A program made the translations under genes and the position numbers. The notes below the pieces were generated by a model. It was given only the letters and a program-made list of their open reading frames with translations. It had not been told where the DNA came from and searched no databases. A stretch of DNA of 64,000 nucleotides from positions 1 through 64,000 of the forward strand of contig NZ_CYSF01000002.1 in assembly GCF_001458435.1 (NCBI RefSeq). Direction: 5' to 3'. This stretch comes from Thalassovita mediterranea. GTDB lineage: Bacteria > Pseudomonadota > Alphaproteobacteria > Rhodobacterales > Rhodobacteraceae. The first letter of the stretch is position 1, and each line of letters opens with the position of its first letter. Below, piece after piece: positions 32,984 to 43,244 of the stretch.

Positions 32984-33940
32984 CTATGCGCTGCGCAATC
33001 CGGCGCGCTTGGCAGCGCGGTGAATGGCGCTCATCACGTCTTCACGCGCGACGTGGTGCGGCATGTGGCCAACGCGCGGGATCAGCGTCAGGCTGGCACT
33101 GGACACTTTGTGCGACAAGGGCAGGGCGTGGATTTCCATCGGGACAATGTCGTCTTCTTCGCCATGCACGATTTCCGTTGGCACCGTGATCGAGGAATAC
33201 AGCACCTCCAGCGCGGCCAATTCGCGGGCCAGATTGCTGCGGTGCATCGCATTCACCCGCAACGCCCCGCGGCGCAGGCTGAGGCGTGCGCCGATATGGC
33301 TGGCATAGCCCAACGGTGGACGTTGAGGGGCGAAAATCTCGCCCAACTCACGCTCGATCACGCTGTCGGGGACAAAGGCGGTCATCAGCGGGGCGGAAAA
33401 CTGCGTCAGCACCGGATTGGCGTTCAGCCAGTAGTAAAGCGGCATCGCACTATCAAAGGGTAACGCAGGGGAGCTGAGCGTGACCAGCGCCGCCAACCGG
33501 TTGGGAAACCGCACCGCCCAGGCCAGCGCCACCGCGCCGCCGTAGGAATGCCCCACAACGATCGGCAAATGCGCACCAAGGGCGCCTGCGGCCTTCTTCA
33601 GCACCCGCGCCTGTTCCACGATCGAGTTGTCGGAGGGCAGGACATCACTGTAGCCCATGCCGGGGCGATCCATCACCAGCACGCGGTAGCTGCTGGACAG
33701 GCGGTCGGCCAACGACATGGTGAAATCACGGGTATTGCCAGACAGCCCGTGGATCAGCACCAGATCGGGGCCGCTTTCGCCCTTGATGACGACGTGAACC
33801 TTGCGCCCGTCGACCTCGATGATCTGACCTTCGGGCGGATGGTTTTGCACCGCTTCCTTCTCTTGCGTCGTGGCGCGGATATGCACCCAGCCTGTCAGGC
33901 CCGCAATCAACGTCAAGAGATAGGTCAGCGCATCTGTCAC
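32984..33940 (-). CDS. alpha/beta hydrolase, membrane-anchored
   Basis: 318 residues. One N-terminal membrane segment ([15 protein letters not shown]) precedes an alpha/beta-hydrolase fold with the HGLSGN oxyanion region, nucleophile elbow GHSYGG (S132), Asp in EEDDIVP and His near the end (RVGHMPH). It overlaps the MetA-type gene by 4 bp, so the two are coupled. An esterase or lipase role is likely; the substrate is unknown. Confidence 0.85.
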   Translation of the reverse strand: MTDALTYLLTLIAGLTGWVHIRATTQEKEAVQNHPPEGQIIEVDGRKVHVVIKGESGPDLVLIHGLSGNTRDFTMSLADRLSSSYRVLVMDRPGMGYSDVLPSDNSIVEQARVLKKAAGALGAHLPIVVGHSYGGAVALAWAVRFPNRLAALVTLSSPALPFDSAMPLYYWLNANPVLTQFSAPLMTAFVPDSVIERELGEIFAPQRPPLGYASHIGARLSLRRGALRVNAMHRSNLARELAALEVLYSSITVPTEIVHGEEDDIVPMEIHALPLSHKVSSASLTLIPRVGHMPHHVAREDVMSAIHRAAKRAGLRSA

Positions 33941-34893
33941 TGGGGGTTAACCCGCCCGTCCGATCCGTCCTTGATGCCGATATCGGCAATGTCAAAGGGC
34001 GTTGTCTGATAGATCTGATTGATCCAGTTGCCGTACAGCAGATGCGCGTGGCTGCGCCAGCGGTTTTGCGGTTCATTCGAGGGATCATCGTCCGGGTAGT
34101 AGTTCATCGGTACATTGATTTCGGTGCCGGCGGCTACGTCGCGGTCGTACTCTTCCTTCAGGGTGCCACTGTCGTATTCAAAGTGGTTGAAGATATAGAG
34201 AGCGCGGTGCGCCGGATCCTCGACCAGACAGGGGCCAACCTCGTCACTGCCCAACAATGTGGTCAGGCCAGACACAGCGTCCACTTCGGCCTGATGGATT
34301 TCGGTCCAGCGGCTGACAGGGATCACGCAATCATCGGAAAAGCCACGCAGGTAGGGCGACGCCGGTGCGCGGTTTTGGTGACGGAAACAGCCGAATGCCT
34401 TGTGATCCAGCATATGTTTGGCAACACCGTTGAAATAGTTGATCATCGCCATGCCACCCCAGCACACGCCAAAGGTGGAATGCACGTGGGTCTGCGTCCA
34501 GTCAAAGATCTGTTCCAGCTCACCCCAGTAGTCCACATCCTCGAACGGCAGATGTTCGATCGGGGCACCGGTGATGATCAGCCCGTCGAATTTCTGGCCC
34601 GAAGCCAGCACTTCGGAAAACGGGTGGTAGAAACTGGCCATATGTTCGGCCGCCGTGTTGCGGGTTTTGTGATCGCTCATGCGGATCAGCGTCAGTTCAA
34701 TCTGCAACGGGGTGGCGCCGATTAGGCGGGCAAACTGGTTTTCCGTCTGGATTTTCTTCGGCATCAGGTTGAGGAGGCCGATTTTCAGTGGTCGGATATC
34801 CTGCCGTGTGGCCCGATCATCCGACATCACCATCACGCCTTCGCGCGAAAGCACGTCATAGGCGGGTAGGTCGGCGGGCAATTTAATCGGCAT
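33937..34893 (-). CDS. metAA: homoserine O-acyltransferase MetA, predicted acetyl-CoA specific
   Basis: 318 residues. The nucleophile is C144 in [10 protein letters not shown] and the triad His/Glu lie in FNHFEYD. Family members use succinyl-CoA when the residue after TGAP-x is Gly and acetyl-CoA when it is Glu. Here the motif is [10 protein letters not shown], with Glu (E113 in this protein, matching E111 of Bacillus MetA). Acetylation of homoserine is therefore predicted, although such genes are often labelled succinyltransferase. It opens methionine synthesis. Confidence 0.9.
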   Translation of the reverse strand: MPIKLPADLPAYDVLSREGVMVMSDDRATRQDIRPLKIGLLNLMPKKIQTENQFARLIGATPLQIELTLIRMSDHKTRNTAAEHMASFYHPFSEVLASGQKFDGLIITGAPIEHLPFEDVDYWGELEQIFDWTQTHVHSTFGVCWGGMAMINYFNGVAKHMLDHKAFGCFRHQNRAPASPYLRGFSDDCVIPVSRWTEIHQAEVDAVSGLTTLLGSDEVGPCLVEDPAHRALYIFNHFEYDSGTLKEEYDRDVAAGTEINVPMNYYPDDDPSNEPQNRWRSHAHLLYGNWINQIYQTTPFDIADIGIKDGSDGRVNPQ

Positions 34894-34989
34894 TTTATCC
34901 GGGCTCCTTCTCGGGATCTGATGGTATTGGATTCACGCAGCGTGCCAAACGGTGCGCTGGCTGCGATAGGGCTGCGTAAGCGCCGGACC

Positions 34990-35862
34990 CTATGCGGGGT
35001 TGACGCTACGCTCAAGGGCCATTGCGATCAACTTATCGAAATCATCCGCACTTTTGACTTGTGCCACTTCGTCCATATGCAGCGTAACACCCCAGTTGCG
35101 TGCCATCGCCTCATAGCGTGGCTGGCGATGCGCCAGCGCCTGTGCGTAGGTCCAACGGATGAATTCATCCGGGTCGACTTGTTCTTCGCGCATCTGAAAG
35201 AGGTGCAGGTATTCGTTCCACACACGATCCAGAAAGGCCGCCTGATAGGACATTGGTTTGGGCGCTTTGTCGAAACGACGGATCAGCTCTTCGGTGTGAT
35301 CTTCGCTGCCTTTGAGCCAAACCAGCAAGGTGTTGTTGGCCAGCATCTTGAGGATGGGGTTATCGGGATCTTCGGGGTCGACCCATTCGCAGATCGAACC
35401 GCCGGTGTCACAGATGAAATGCGGGTAGCCATAAAGCGCCTCGGCGCGTTCGATGAAATAGGGCGTGTCCATCAGAGCTTTAACCTCTGCCTGACGGAAT
35501 TGGCCCTGACGGCGGACGTATTCATCATAGGGTAAACCACCCTTATCCACGTTGCCGGGTTTGCCCAAATAGGCGGACACTGGGTTCAGGTTTTCAAAAG
35601 TGATGTTGGATCTGATCTGGATCGAGTCCGTCATCAAAAGATCGCGCAGGAAAGGGACCTTCATCGCTTCGCGTTTGGCGTTATCGGCGATGTATTCGCC
35701 CATGTAGCGCGTGCCAATGCGGTAGTCGATTGAATAGTGGAACCAATCCCCCTGATCGCGCAGCAGGTTGGAAAGGTAGGTTTTGCCCAGACCGGACATG
35801 CCAAAGAACAAAATCCGTTTCTGTGGCGCGTTCAGCCAATCATCCGCACTGCGATAAATCAT
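34990..35862 (-). CDS. P-loop NTPase of unknown function
   Basis: 290 residues from ATG 35862. A single Walker A, GMSGLGKTYLSNLL (21-28 for GxxxxGKT), is near the N-terminus, and VWLKGSEDHTEELIRRF lies in the second half. The overall size and the HFICDTGGSICEW segment suggest a small-molecule or nucleotide kinase-like fold, but no named family fits. It is 96 bp upstream of the metAA-type gene on the same strand. Confidence 0.75.
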   Translation of the reverse strand: MIYRSADDWLNAPQKRILFFGMSGLGKTYLSNLLRDQGDWFHYSIDYRIGTRYMGEYIADNAKREAMKVPFLRDLLMTDSIQIRSNITFENLNPVSAYLGKPGNVDKGGLPYDEYVRRQGQFRQAEVKALMDTPYFIERAEALYGYPHFICDTGGSICEWVDPEDPDNPILKMLANNTLLVWLKGSEDHTEELIRRFDKAPKPMSYQAAFLDRVWNEYLHLFQMREEQVDPDEFIRWTYAQALAHRQPRYEAMARNWGVTLHMDEVAQVKSADDFDKLIAMALERSVNPA

Positions 35863-35962
35863 TATTAATCCCACTGTTGTTACGAAAGTCCTAGCGGTGG
35901 GCACTTGGGGCGTCAATTGCTCATCGGTGTAGCATACAACAGCGTTGTATGATGGGCCGCCA

Positions 35963-35996
35963 AAACGCAAAAGCCGGGCACAAGGCCCGGCTTTCT
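35963..35996 (-). terminator. fadL-type gene terminator
   Basis: On the minus strand AAAGCCGGGC and GCCCGGCTTT (35970-35979 and 35985-35994) form a 10-bp stem, followed by TGCGTTTTGG. Confidence 0.85.
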
Positions 35997-36017
35997 ATAG
36001 ATTTGGTGATCGTCAGA

Positions 36018-37100
36018 TCAGAAGCTGTGGGTCAGCTTGACGCCGAAACCGGTCGCAGTGTTATTGGTGAACTCGCCACCCACAGTCGAGGTGGTCGCAT
36101 CGCCCAGCCATACACGGCGCACGCCGCCCGAAATCGCGGTGCCTTCGGCAACCTGATATTTCAGACCCAGAGTGATCGAACGGAAACCATCGGTCGGGCC
36201 CAGGTTGCCGCTGAGGGTGCCATCGCCAGCCTCATAGCCAAGGGTCACAGAACCGGACAGTTTGTCGGTCAGCTGACGGCCCACACCCAGCGAGTAGGTG
36301 GTGGTGTCGCTATCGTATTCTACCAGCGACGCGCCGCCCAGACCGGTGGGGGTGATGTCGAAGTTGCTCCAGTTCACCCAGCGGGCCGACGCCATCAGCA
36401 GGGTGCCGGGTGCGATGCCGGTCTGGAAGTCGAGGTTCACCGACTTCGGCTTGACGATGGTCATCGGCGCTTCGGGCAGGGTGGTCATGCCAATCTGCTG
36501 CTGGGTGGTGAAGTCCTGCTCAACCTCAGAGTTGTAGGTGATCGCCGCACGCAGAGCGATGTCGGGGATTTCATAGGTCGCACCGATCAGGTAACCGAAA
36601 TCGGTTTGGGTGTCGGTGGTCATGTTGTAAATGTTGGGACCAGTGATCAACAGATTGTTGACGCGGCCCTCGGTGCGGATCGCACGTACACCACCATGCA
36701 CTGCAACGCGGTCCGATACACGGTAGCGCAGCACTGCGGTGATTGCGTTGGTGTCAACCGACGCGGTCGCGCCCTGGAACGGGTAACCGGTGCCGGTGGG
36801 GTAGGCGACGTCTGCGCCAAACGGCTGGTCGAACAAAATGCCGATCGACAGTTTGTCGTTCAGTTCTTGTTTGTAGCCCAATGCAACCTGAGTGTAGTTT
36901 TCGGCGATGTTGCCAGAGCTGACTGCGCCGCCGCCAACTGTGCCCGAAATGTTGGCGTTTACGCTGCCGAAGCGCAGCTCAACAACATTGCCCTTTTCGA
37001 ACATGAAGTCGATGCCTTGACCGGTGCGATCCAGACCACCTGCCTGCGCGGTACCTGCAGTTACAGCGATTGCTGCAACCCCTGCCAGAAACTTTTTCAT
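36018..37100 (-). CDS. FadL/OmpP1/TodX-family outer membrane transport protein
   Basis: 360 residues. The signal peptide MKKFLAGVAAIAVTAGTAQA is followed by alternating beta strands and a C-terminal strand ending LTHSF, with Phe last as in outer-membrane porins. GGLDRTGQGIDFMFEKG and YTQVALGYKQELNDKLSIGI (short pieces) fit the FadL fold. It takes up hydrophobic compounds such as fatty acids or aromatics. It is monocistronic with its own terminator. Confidence 0.9.
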   Translation of the reverse strand: MKKFLAGVAAIAVTAGTAQAGGLDRTGQGIDFMFEKGNVVELRFGSVNANISGTVGGGAVSSGNIAENYTQVALGYKQELNDKLSIGILFDQPFGADVAYPTGTGYPFQGATASVDTNAITAVLRYRVSDRVAVHGGVRAIRTEGRVNNLLITGPNIYNMTTDTQTDFGYLIGATYEIPDIALRAAITYNSEVEQDFTTQQQIGMTTLPEAPMTIVKPKSVNLDFQTGIAPGTLLMASARWVNWSNFDITPTGLGGASLVEYDSDTTTYSLGVGRQLTDKLSGSVTLGYEAGDGTLSGNLGPTDGFRSITLGLKYQVAEGTAISGGVRRVWLGDATTSTVGGEFTNNTATGFGVKLTHSF

Positions 37101-37226
37101 GCATTCCTCCCCTGCATGTTGGATTTGTTATCCTTATGCATAGCCAAGCAGAAATCCGCCTGTCAACGCGACCCTAGCGTAAACTTGTCGCAGTCCGGGG
37201 TTCTACCCCTTGAAAGTTTAAAATCG

Positions 37227-38084
37227 CTACCGTGATAATTCCGCACGAATGTTGATGCTGTTGGCGGTAAAGATAATTACCGCCCCAACCAGCACCCAAA
37301 GGTCCAGTGCTTCGCCGTAGACCAACAGCCCCAGTACTGCGATCAGCGGCAGGCGTAGGAAGTCGACCGGCATCACCACACTGGCAGGGGCCAGTTTCAA
37401 TGCAGTGGTCATGCAGAAATGCGCCAGCAATCCCGCCAATGCGATCAGCACCAGCCAAGGGGTGGCGCTCAGGGATGGTAGGGCAATGTCGCCATCATAT
37501 CCCGCTGCGATCAATCCCATGACGGCCTGCATGGCGGTCAGGTAAAACAGCACACAGGTGATGGTTTCGCTGCGCGTCAACAGGCGGGTGAAAACGGCAG
37601 ATCCGGCAAACCCAATGGCGGCAACGGCGGCAGCGATTTGACCAACCGACAGCGTGTCAGCGCTGGGGCGGGCCACAATCAGAATGCCGATGAAGCCCAA
37701 AACACCCGCCAAGGCGCGCGCTTTTGTGATCCGTTCCCCCAGTAACAGCGCAGACAACAGGATCGCCCAGAGGGGTGATGTGAACTCTAACGCAAACACC
37801 TGCGCCAGCGGTATCGCCGTCAGTGCAAAGAACCACAGGTTCTGACCGGTAAAGTGGCACAGATTGCGCAGGGCATGCAGGCCAAGGTTGCGGCGGCTGA
37901 CCTCATGCAAATGGCCCGTCGCCCCCGCCACTGCCAGCACCACCATGAAACCAACGATGCTGCGAAACAACATGATTTCAAAGGTATCAAGCTCTAGGCT
38001 AATAGCTCGTCCCGCCACCGCCATTGAAGAGAAAGAGACAATCGCGCCACTCATCCAGAGGGCGGCTTGAACCGTGGTGTTCAT
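37227..38084 (-). CDS. EamA/DMT-family transporter
   Basis: 285 residues with about ten predicted helices and two EamA repeats; VFALEFTSPLWAILLSALLL and LRLPLIAVLGLLVYGEALD are the repeat ends. Such proteins export amino acids or other metabolites. It overlaps the small ABM-domain gene upstream by 4 bp. Substrate unknown. Confidence 0.88.
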   Translation of the reverse strand: MNTTVQAALWMSGAIVSFSSMAVAGRAISLELDTFEIMLFRSIVGFMVVLAVAGATGHLHEVSRRNLGLHALRNLCHFTGQNLWFFALTAIPLAQVFALEFTSPLWAILLSALLLGERITKARALAGVLGFIGILIVARPSADTLSVGQIAAAVAAIGFAGSAVFTRLLTRSETITCVLFYLTAMQAVMGLIAAGYDGDIALPSLSATPWLVLIALAGLLAHFCMTTALKLAPASVVMPVDFLRLPLIAVLGLLVYGEALDLWVLVGAVIIFTANSINIRAELSR

Positions 38085-38359
38085 ACTTCGCTAATCTCAT
38101 ATTCGCGCGGCAATCCGGCGGTCACGCGCGCCCAGTCGCTGGCCGCACCGCGAGCCTGATGGGCGTCAAAGGCGGCGCGATCGGAAAACAGCTCATCCAC
38201 CTCAAATCTGCCACCGTCGCGTTCGACGACATCAAACTTCAGGCAGCCGGGCTCTAGCCGTGTCAGGCGGATGTGTTCCGGCAAAGCCGCGCGCACCTCT
38301 GCCAGTCGCTCGGTCGTGCAAATCATCGCGCCAGTCAGCTGGATCTGTTTTTGTGTCAT
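38081..38359 (-). CDS. antibiotic-biosynthesis-monooxygenase (ABM) domain protein
   Basis: 92 residues from ATG 38359; the frame extends further without a start of its own. The short alpha/beta sandwich has EPGCLKFDVVERDGGRFEVDE (in parts) and SDRAAFDAHQ, as in ABM-domain quinol monooxygenases such as YgiN. It works without a cofactor or as a binding protein. It is coupled to the exporter gene. Confidence 0.8.
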   Translation of the reverse strand: MTQKQIQLTGAMICTTERLAEVRAALPEHIRLTRLEPGCLKFDVVERDGGRFEVDELFSDRAAFDAHQARGAASDWARVTAGLPREYEISEV

Positions 38360-38452
38360 TACTCGCTCCTCTTGAGGCACCATAGCGGGGGGCAGGTCTG
38401 TCTCGCAAGTGTTTTCTGTGCAGTAGCCTGTCACAGAACCACCGGGTTCAAT

Positions 38453-38484
38453 GAAAAACGGCGGCACCCGAAGATGCCGCCGCT
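38453..38484 (-). terminator. guaA terminator
   Basis: On the minus strand, CGGCGGCA (38482-38475) pairs with TGCCGCCG (38466-38459), followed by TTTTTC. Confidence 0.8.
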
Positions 38485-38505
38485 TAGAAATCTCAGACTG
38501 CAGGA

Positions 38506-40065
38506 TCACTCCAGCTCGATGGTGCCCGGCGGCTTCGAGGTGACGTCGTAAAAGACGCGGTTCACGCCTTTCACCTCGTTGATGATGCGGGTCATCGTCT
38601 CACCCAAAAACTCATGGCTGAACGGGTAGTAATCCGCGGTCATACCATCAACCGAGGTCACCGCGCGCAGGCCAACGGCGTAGTCGTAGGTGCGGCCATC
38701 GCCCATCACACCCACGGTGCGCATCGGCAGGATGGCGGCAAAAGCCTGCCAGATCTCGTCATACAGACCGTGCTTGCGGATCTGGTCGATGTAAACCGCA
38801 TCCGCTTCGCGCAGGATGTCCAGCTTGTCGCGGGTGATCTCACCGGGGCAGCGGATCGCCAGACCCGGTCCGGGGAAGGGGTGGCGACCGATGAAGCTGG
38901 CGGGCAGGCCCAGTTCGCGACCCAGCACGCGGACCTCATCCTTGAACAGACCACGCAGTGGTTCGACCAGTTTCAGGCCCATTTTTTCGGGCAGGCCACC
39001 CACGTTGTGGTGCGATTTGATCGTCACCGACGGACCGCCGGAGAAGCTGACCGATTCAATCACATCAGGGTAGAGCGTACCTTGAGCGAGGAATTCGGCA
39101 CCTTCGATCTGGTCGGCGTATTTCTGGAACACGTCGATGAACAGCTTGCCGATGATCTTGCGCTTGGTTTCTGGATCGCTGACGCCCTCCAGCTCACCAA
39201 GGAACAGGTCGCTTTCGTCGGCGTGGATCAGGTTCAGGTTGTAGTTGTCGCGGAACATCGCGACGACTTCCTTCGCTTCGTTTTTGCGCAGCAGGCCGTG
39301 ATCCACGAACACACAGGTCAGCTGATCACCGATCGCTTCGTGCAGCAGGATCCCGGTGACAGAGCTGTCAACGCCGCCAGACAGGGCGCAGATCACCTTC
39401 TTGTCGCCCACTTGCGCGCGGATGTCTTCGATCATTTCCTGACGGTAGGCGCCCATGGTCCAGTCACCAGAGAAGCCGGCCAGTTTGACGAAGTTTTCGT
39501 AGAGTTTCGCACCCTTGGGGGTGTGGTGAACCTCAGGGTGGAACTGAACCGCGTAGAAATGACGTTTGGTGTCGGCGGTGATCGCAAACGGCGCGTTGGG
39601 CGAGGTTCCGTAAACCTCAAACCCTGGGGCGATTTCGCTGACGTGGTCGCCGTGGCTCATCCAGACCTGTTCGTCGCCATCCGCGAACCAGCCATCCAGA
39701 ATATCCAAGCTGTTTTGCGGGGTGACGAAGGCACGACCGAATTCGGCGGTGCCGTGGCCGCTTTCGACCTTGCCGCCCAGCTGGTGCATCATCACCTGCT
39801 GACCATAGCAGATGCCAAGGATCGGCACGCCAAGGTCAAAGATCCCTTCGGGCGCGCGCGGGCTGCCCTCGCGGGTGACGCTGTCGGGCCCACCGGAGAA
39901 GATCACAGCCTTGGGCGCCATGTCGCGCACAAAGTCGATGGTGACATTCTGATAGGGGTGGATTTCGCAATAGACGTTCAACTCGCGCAGGCGACGCGCA
40001 ATCAGCTGCGTAACCTGGCTGCCAAAGTCGATGATAAGGAGGCGGTCGTGTGATGTCTGGGTCAT
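38506..40065 (-). CDS. guaA: GMP synthase (glutamine-hydrolysing)
   Basis: 519 residues. The class I glutamine amidotransferase half has C86 in GICYGQQ and His in QFHPEVHHT. The ATP-pyrophosphatase half has [11 protein letters not shown], and a dimerisation domain ends [10 protein letters not shown]. It makes GMP from XMP, the last step of guanine nucleotide synthesis. It is monocistronic with a terminator. Confidence 0.98.
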   Translation of the reverse strand: MTQTSHDRLLIIDFGSQVTQLIARRLRELNVYCEIHPYQNVTIDFVRDMAPKAVIFSGGPDSVTREGSPRAPEGIFDLGVPILGICYGQQVMMHQLGGKVESGHGTAEFGRAFVTPQNSLDILDGWFADGDEQVWMSHGDHVSEIAPGFEVYGTSPNAPFAITADTKRHFYAVQFHPEVHHTPKGAKLYENFVKLAGFSGDWTMGAYRQEMIEDIRAQVGDKKVICALSGGVDSSVTGILLHEAIGDQLTCVFVDHGLLRKNEAKEVVAMFRDNYNLNLIHADESDLFLGELEGVSDPETKRKIIGKLFIDVFQKYADQIEGAEFLAQGTLYPDVIESVSFSGGPSVTIKSHHNVGGLPEKMGLKLVEPLRGLFKDEVRVLGRELGLPASFIGRHPFPGPGLAIRCPGEITRDKLDILREADAVYIDQIRKHGLYDEIWQAFAAILPMRTVGVMGDGRTYDYAVGLRAVTSVDGMTADYYPFSHEFLGETMTRIINEVKGVNRVFYDVTSKPPGTIELE

Positions 40066-40428
40066 GGACGCGCATTAGGGCAGAATGACCCGATCCGCAA
40101 GGATAATTCGCCCCATGAGGACGTCATTTGCCGCCGATTTTGTGCCTCTCTGGTGGACGCGGCGCGGTTGCCCACCGATTGCGAGATGTTTGCGTGATTT
40201 TCAGGCTGTCAGTTGCCCCGCGCGTGATTTTTGTGCGTTTTGCTTGCCCTGCGGGGGCAGTCGTGGCAACAATCCCGCCTTAATTCGTGCTGATAACAGT
40301 TTGTGTTGCATAGGAAAGATGGGTTTTGTGCTGATCAAGTGCTGCCGTTTGGCTGAGCCAGATCACACATTTACCTCAACCAGCGCCACAACCAGACTGC
40401 GCCACAGACGCCCTTGAAAGGATGCAAT
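40066..40428. other. gene-free region between guaA and the mgtC-like gene
   Basis: About 360 bp serving as divergent upstream region. Short frames (for example 40085-40417) lack ribosome-binding sites and protein-like composition. No riboswitch fold was recognised. Confidence 0.35.
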
Positions 40429-41151
40429 TTGACCGAATTTTTGATGACTTACTTTCCGGTGACGGCCGAATTCACTGCCGCTGCATTCAACCTGTTGCTG
40501 GCGCTGGTCTGCGGCGCTTTGGTGGGATCGGAACGGCAGGTGCGTCAACGGATGGCGGGGCTGCGCACCAATGCGCTGGTGGCGCTTGGGGCGGCGTGTT
40601 TTGTGGTGTTTTCCACCCTGTTCCCGGATGAGGTCAGCCCAACCCGTGTCGGCGCGCAGGTGGTGTCGGGGATCGGTTTTCTGGGGGCAGGGATCATTTT
40701 TCGCCACGGGTTCACCATTCATGGGCTGAACACGGCGGCAACATTGTGGTGTTCGGCAGCGGTGGGCCTGATTGCGGGGGCGGGGGCCTATCCCTATGCA
40801 ATACTGGCCACGGGGATGATCATCTTTGTCAATCTGGGGCTGCGCCCGCTGGTCAAATGGCTGAAGCGCAAAACCCGCGCTGGCGTGCCCTTGACGCAAG
40901 AGTATCGCATCGTTTTGCGCTGTGATGAGAAAGACACCACCAAGGTACGCGCCCTTGTCATGCAGGCATTGTCGCAGCGTGCGGTGCGGGTGACCGGGTT
41001 TGAGGTGCAGCGCGAAGGCGAAGTGAGCGAGCTGGAAATCATGATAGAAGTCAACGACCTGTCTCAAGAGGCGATTGACGGTATCATCTCTCCCTTGATG
41101 ATTGATGCGCGGGTGGACAGCGTAAACTGGGATGCCCTGTCCGAAGCATAG
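40429..41151 (+). CDS. MgtC/SapB-family membrane protein
   Basis: 240 residues from TTG 40429, 7 bp after GAAAGGA; ATG 40444 is an alternative start and TTG 40414 is too far upstream. Four hydrophobic segments fill the first 140 residues, with GALVGSERQVRQRMAGLRTN, GIGFLGAGII and LNTAATLW, the core MgtC motifs. The cytoplasmic tail has an ACT-like ferredoxin fold (YRIVLRCDEKDTTKVRALV). MgtC proteins act in magnesium-limited growth and ATP control. Monocistronic. Confidence 0.9.
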   Translation: MTEFLMTYFPVTAEFTAAAFNLLLALVCGALVGSERQVRQRMAGLRTNALVALGAACFVVFSTLFPDEVSPTRVGAQVVSGIGFLGAGIIFRHGFTIHGLNTAATLWCSAAVGLIAGAGAYPYAILATGMIIFVNLGLRPLVKWLKRKTRAGVPLTQEYRIVLRCDEKDTTKVRALVMQALSQRAVRVTGFEVQREGEVSELEIMIEVNDLSQEAIDGIISPLMIDARVDSVNWDALSEA

Positions 41152-41335
41152 GGCGACTGTCCGAGGGGTACACAAAGATGCGACGCTGTGATGTCGCAAT
41201 GGGAACGGTGTATGCGCAGCGAACCGCGCGAATATGTCGCTTTTGGGTGTGAGGTGACGTTCCCGACAAGAAAAGTTGCGCCCCTCGCGGTAGGTTTATG
41301 CTGAAAACTCTTATTCAGCACTTGAGGGGGGCAAA

Positions 41336-42880
41336 ATGTCCGAAGCAGGATCGCGCAGACGCGCAAGAGGTGGCGGCGGCGCAGCACGTCGTGCAGCACG
41401 TAGCGCAGTATCGTTTGAAACCGCCAAGTATATCGAGCGTAACATTCCGAACTTTGAGGTTCTGACCGAAGAAGCGCTGGAAATCATCGAAGCAAACGCG
41501 GAAACCATCCTCGAAGAGGTTGGCGTCAACTTCGTCAACAACCCTGCCGCGCTGGACCGCTGGCGCGAAGCGGGTGCTGACGTTGACGGCGAACGTGTTC
41601 GCATCCCGCGTGGTCTGGCCCGTCAGCTGTGTTCCACCGCGCCGAAACAGTTCACCCAGCACGCCCGCAACCCTGAGCGTAACGTCGTCATCGGCGGCCG
41701 CAATCTGGTGCTGGCACCTGTTTATGGCCCGCCCTTCGTGCATGACGCCAAACAGGGCCGTCGCTATGCCACGATGGACGATTTCCGTAACTTCGTGAAG
41801 CTGGGCTACATGTCCAAATGGCTGCACCACTCGGGCGGTACCGTTTGTGAACCCACCGATGTTGCGGTGAACAAACGTCACCTCGACATGCTGCACGCCC
41901 ACATGACCCTGTCGGACAAGCCGTTCATGGGCTCGGTCACCGAACCCAGCCGTGCGCAAGACAGCGTTGAAATGTGTGAAATCTTGTTTGGTAAGGATTT
42001 CGTGCAGGAAAACACCGTGATGACATCGCTCATCAACATCAACTCGCCGATGACCTTCGACGACGTGATGATGGGTGCGCTGGAAGTCTACGCGCAGAAC
42101 AACCAAGCCTGCATCATCTCGCCCTTCATCGTGGGCGGTGCAATGGCGCCTGTTTCCGTGGCAGGTACGCTGACACAGGTTCTGGCCGAAACGCTGGCCG
42201 GTATCGCCTACAGCCAGCTGATCCGTAAGGGTGCGCCGGTGATCATGGGTGCGTTCGTATCCTCGATCGACATGAACTCGGGCGCGCCGACCTTCGGCAC
42301 CCCTGAGGCCAGCCAAGTGACCTACGGCGTCGGCCAGCTGGCCCGTCGTCTGAACCTGCCTTACCGTTCGGCTGGTTCCTTCTGTGGTTCCAAACTGCCC
42401 GACGCGCAGGCGGCTTATGAAACTGCCAACAGCCTGAACATGGGCCTGCTGGCCGGTGTGAACTTCATGCTGCACTCCTGTGGCTGGCTGGAAGGTGGTC
42501 TGGCGGCTTCCTACGAAAAATTCGTGATGGACGCCGACCAACTGGGCGCGCTGCACAAAATGGCCGAAGGTGTATCCATCGACGCCAATGCACAGGCGAT
42601 GGACGCCATCCGCGAAGTGGGCCCCGGCGGTCACTACCTGGGCTGCGCGCACACGCAGGCGAACTTCAAAACCGCGTTCTGGCGCTCGGACCTCTTGGAC
42701 TACAAGCCGTTTGAAACCTGGGCCGACGAAGGCAGCCGTGACACCATGGCGCTGGCCGGTGAGCGTGTAGAAAAGATGCTGAGCGACTATGAGCAGCCCG
42801 CACTTGATCCCGCGATCAATGAGGCGCTGAACAGCTACATCGCCAACAAAAAGGCATCGATGCCCGACGTCATCGGCTAA
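41336..42880 (+). CDS. trimethylamine methyltransferase family protein (MttB-like, non-pyrrolysine)
   Basis: 514 residues, uninterrupted. After a basic Arg/Gly/Ala-rich start (SRRRARGGGGAARR), the TIM-barrel core of the MttB family follows (SKWLHHSGGTVCEPTDVAV, INSPMTFDDVMMGA, HSCGWLEGGL). True MttB carries pyrrolysine at an in-frame amber codon; this reading frame has no TAG, so it belongs to the non-Pyl branch, such as glycine betaine methyltransferase MtgB. A demethylation role on a quaternary amine is likely. No corrinoid-protein gene is adjacent. Confidence 0.88.
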   Translation: MSEAGSRRRARGGGGAARRAARSAVSFETAKYIERNIPNFEVLTEEALEIIEANAETILEEVGVNFVNNPAALDRWREAGADVDGERVRIPRGLARQLCSTAPKQFTQHARNPERNVVIGGRNLVLAPVYGPPFVHDAKQGRRYATMDDFRNFVKLGYMSKWLHHSGGTVCEPTDVAVNKRHLDMLHAHMTLSDKPFMGSVTEPSRAQDSVEMCEILFGKDFVQENTVMTSLININSPMTFDDVMMGALEVYAQNNQACIISPFIVGGAMAPVSVAGTLTQVLAETLAGIAYSQLIRKGAPVIMGAFVSSIDMNSGAPTFGTPEASQVTYGVGQLARRLNLPYRSAGSFCGSKLPDAQAAYETANSLNMGLLAGVNFMLHSCGWLEGGLAASYEKFVMDADQLGALHKMAEGVSIDANAQAMDAIREVGPGGHYLGCAHTQANFKTAFWRSDLLDYKPFETWADEGSRDTMALAGERVEKMLSDYEQPALDPAINEALNSYIANKKASMPDVIG

Positions 42881-42910
42881 GGCTAACCGTCACATCGATC
42901 CAAAAAAACG

Positions 42911-42947
42911 AAAGGCGCGCCGAACCTAAGGCGCGCCTTTTTCTTTT
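42911..42947 (+). terminator. terminator of the MttB-like gene
   Basis: AAAGGCGCGCC (42911-42921) and GGCGCGCCTTT (42930-42940) pair over 11 bp, followed by TTCTTTTG. Confidence 0.9.
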
Positions 42948-43244
42948 GTGTAACCCCCTGAAAACGCGCACGATGTTAACGCTGATTTTTGCCGCTTCGT
43001 CGTTGATTTCCCCACAGGGATTCGCGCAACGACGTGGTTTCGCGTGAAATATCATCACCTTGAAAGGTGTTGCGCACCCAGGACCTGCGCACGGCGCTTT
43101 TCCTCCGTGTTCATAATTCGGCAACAAAGATTGATCCACGCCTCGGACGTTAACGATTGCTTAGCCGCTTCGCTGAAGGGTCATGGGCGCAGGTGTGCTG
43201 CAGGTTTGGGACGGCCTGAGCATCAATTCAAGGAGGCCAAGATT
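42948..43244. promoter_or_regulatory. upstream region of the DUF6456 gene with a CtrA-like site
   Basis: About 300 bp without a gene. TTAA (43150-43153), 7 bp, TTAG (43161-43164) matches the CtrA pattern TTAA-N7-TTAA with one mismatch, 81 bp before the start. Single-mismatch sites occur by chance, so this is weak. Confidence 0.25.

Noticed and set aside
34894-35000. SAM-II or similar riboswitch before the MetA-type gene
   Set aside because: The leader is rich in short stems but shows none of the SAM-II conserved sequence; too short for SAM-I.
40066-40428. Magnesium-sensing leader of the mgtC-like gene
   Set aside because: No M-box or proline-codon leader peptide could be recognised.
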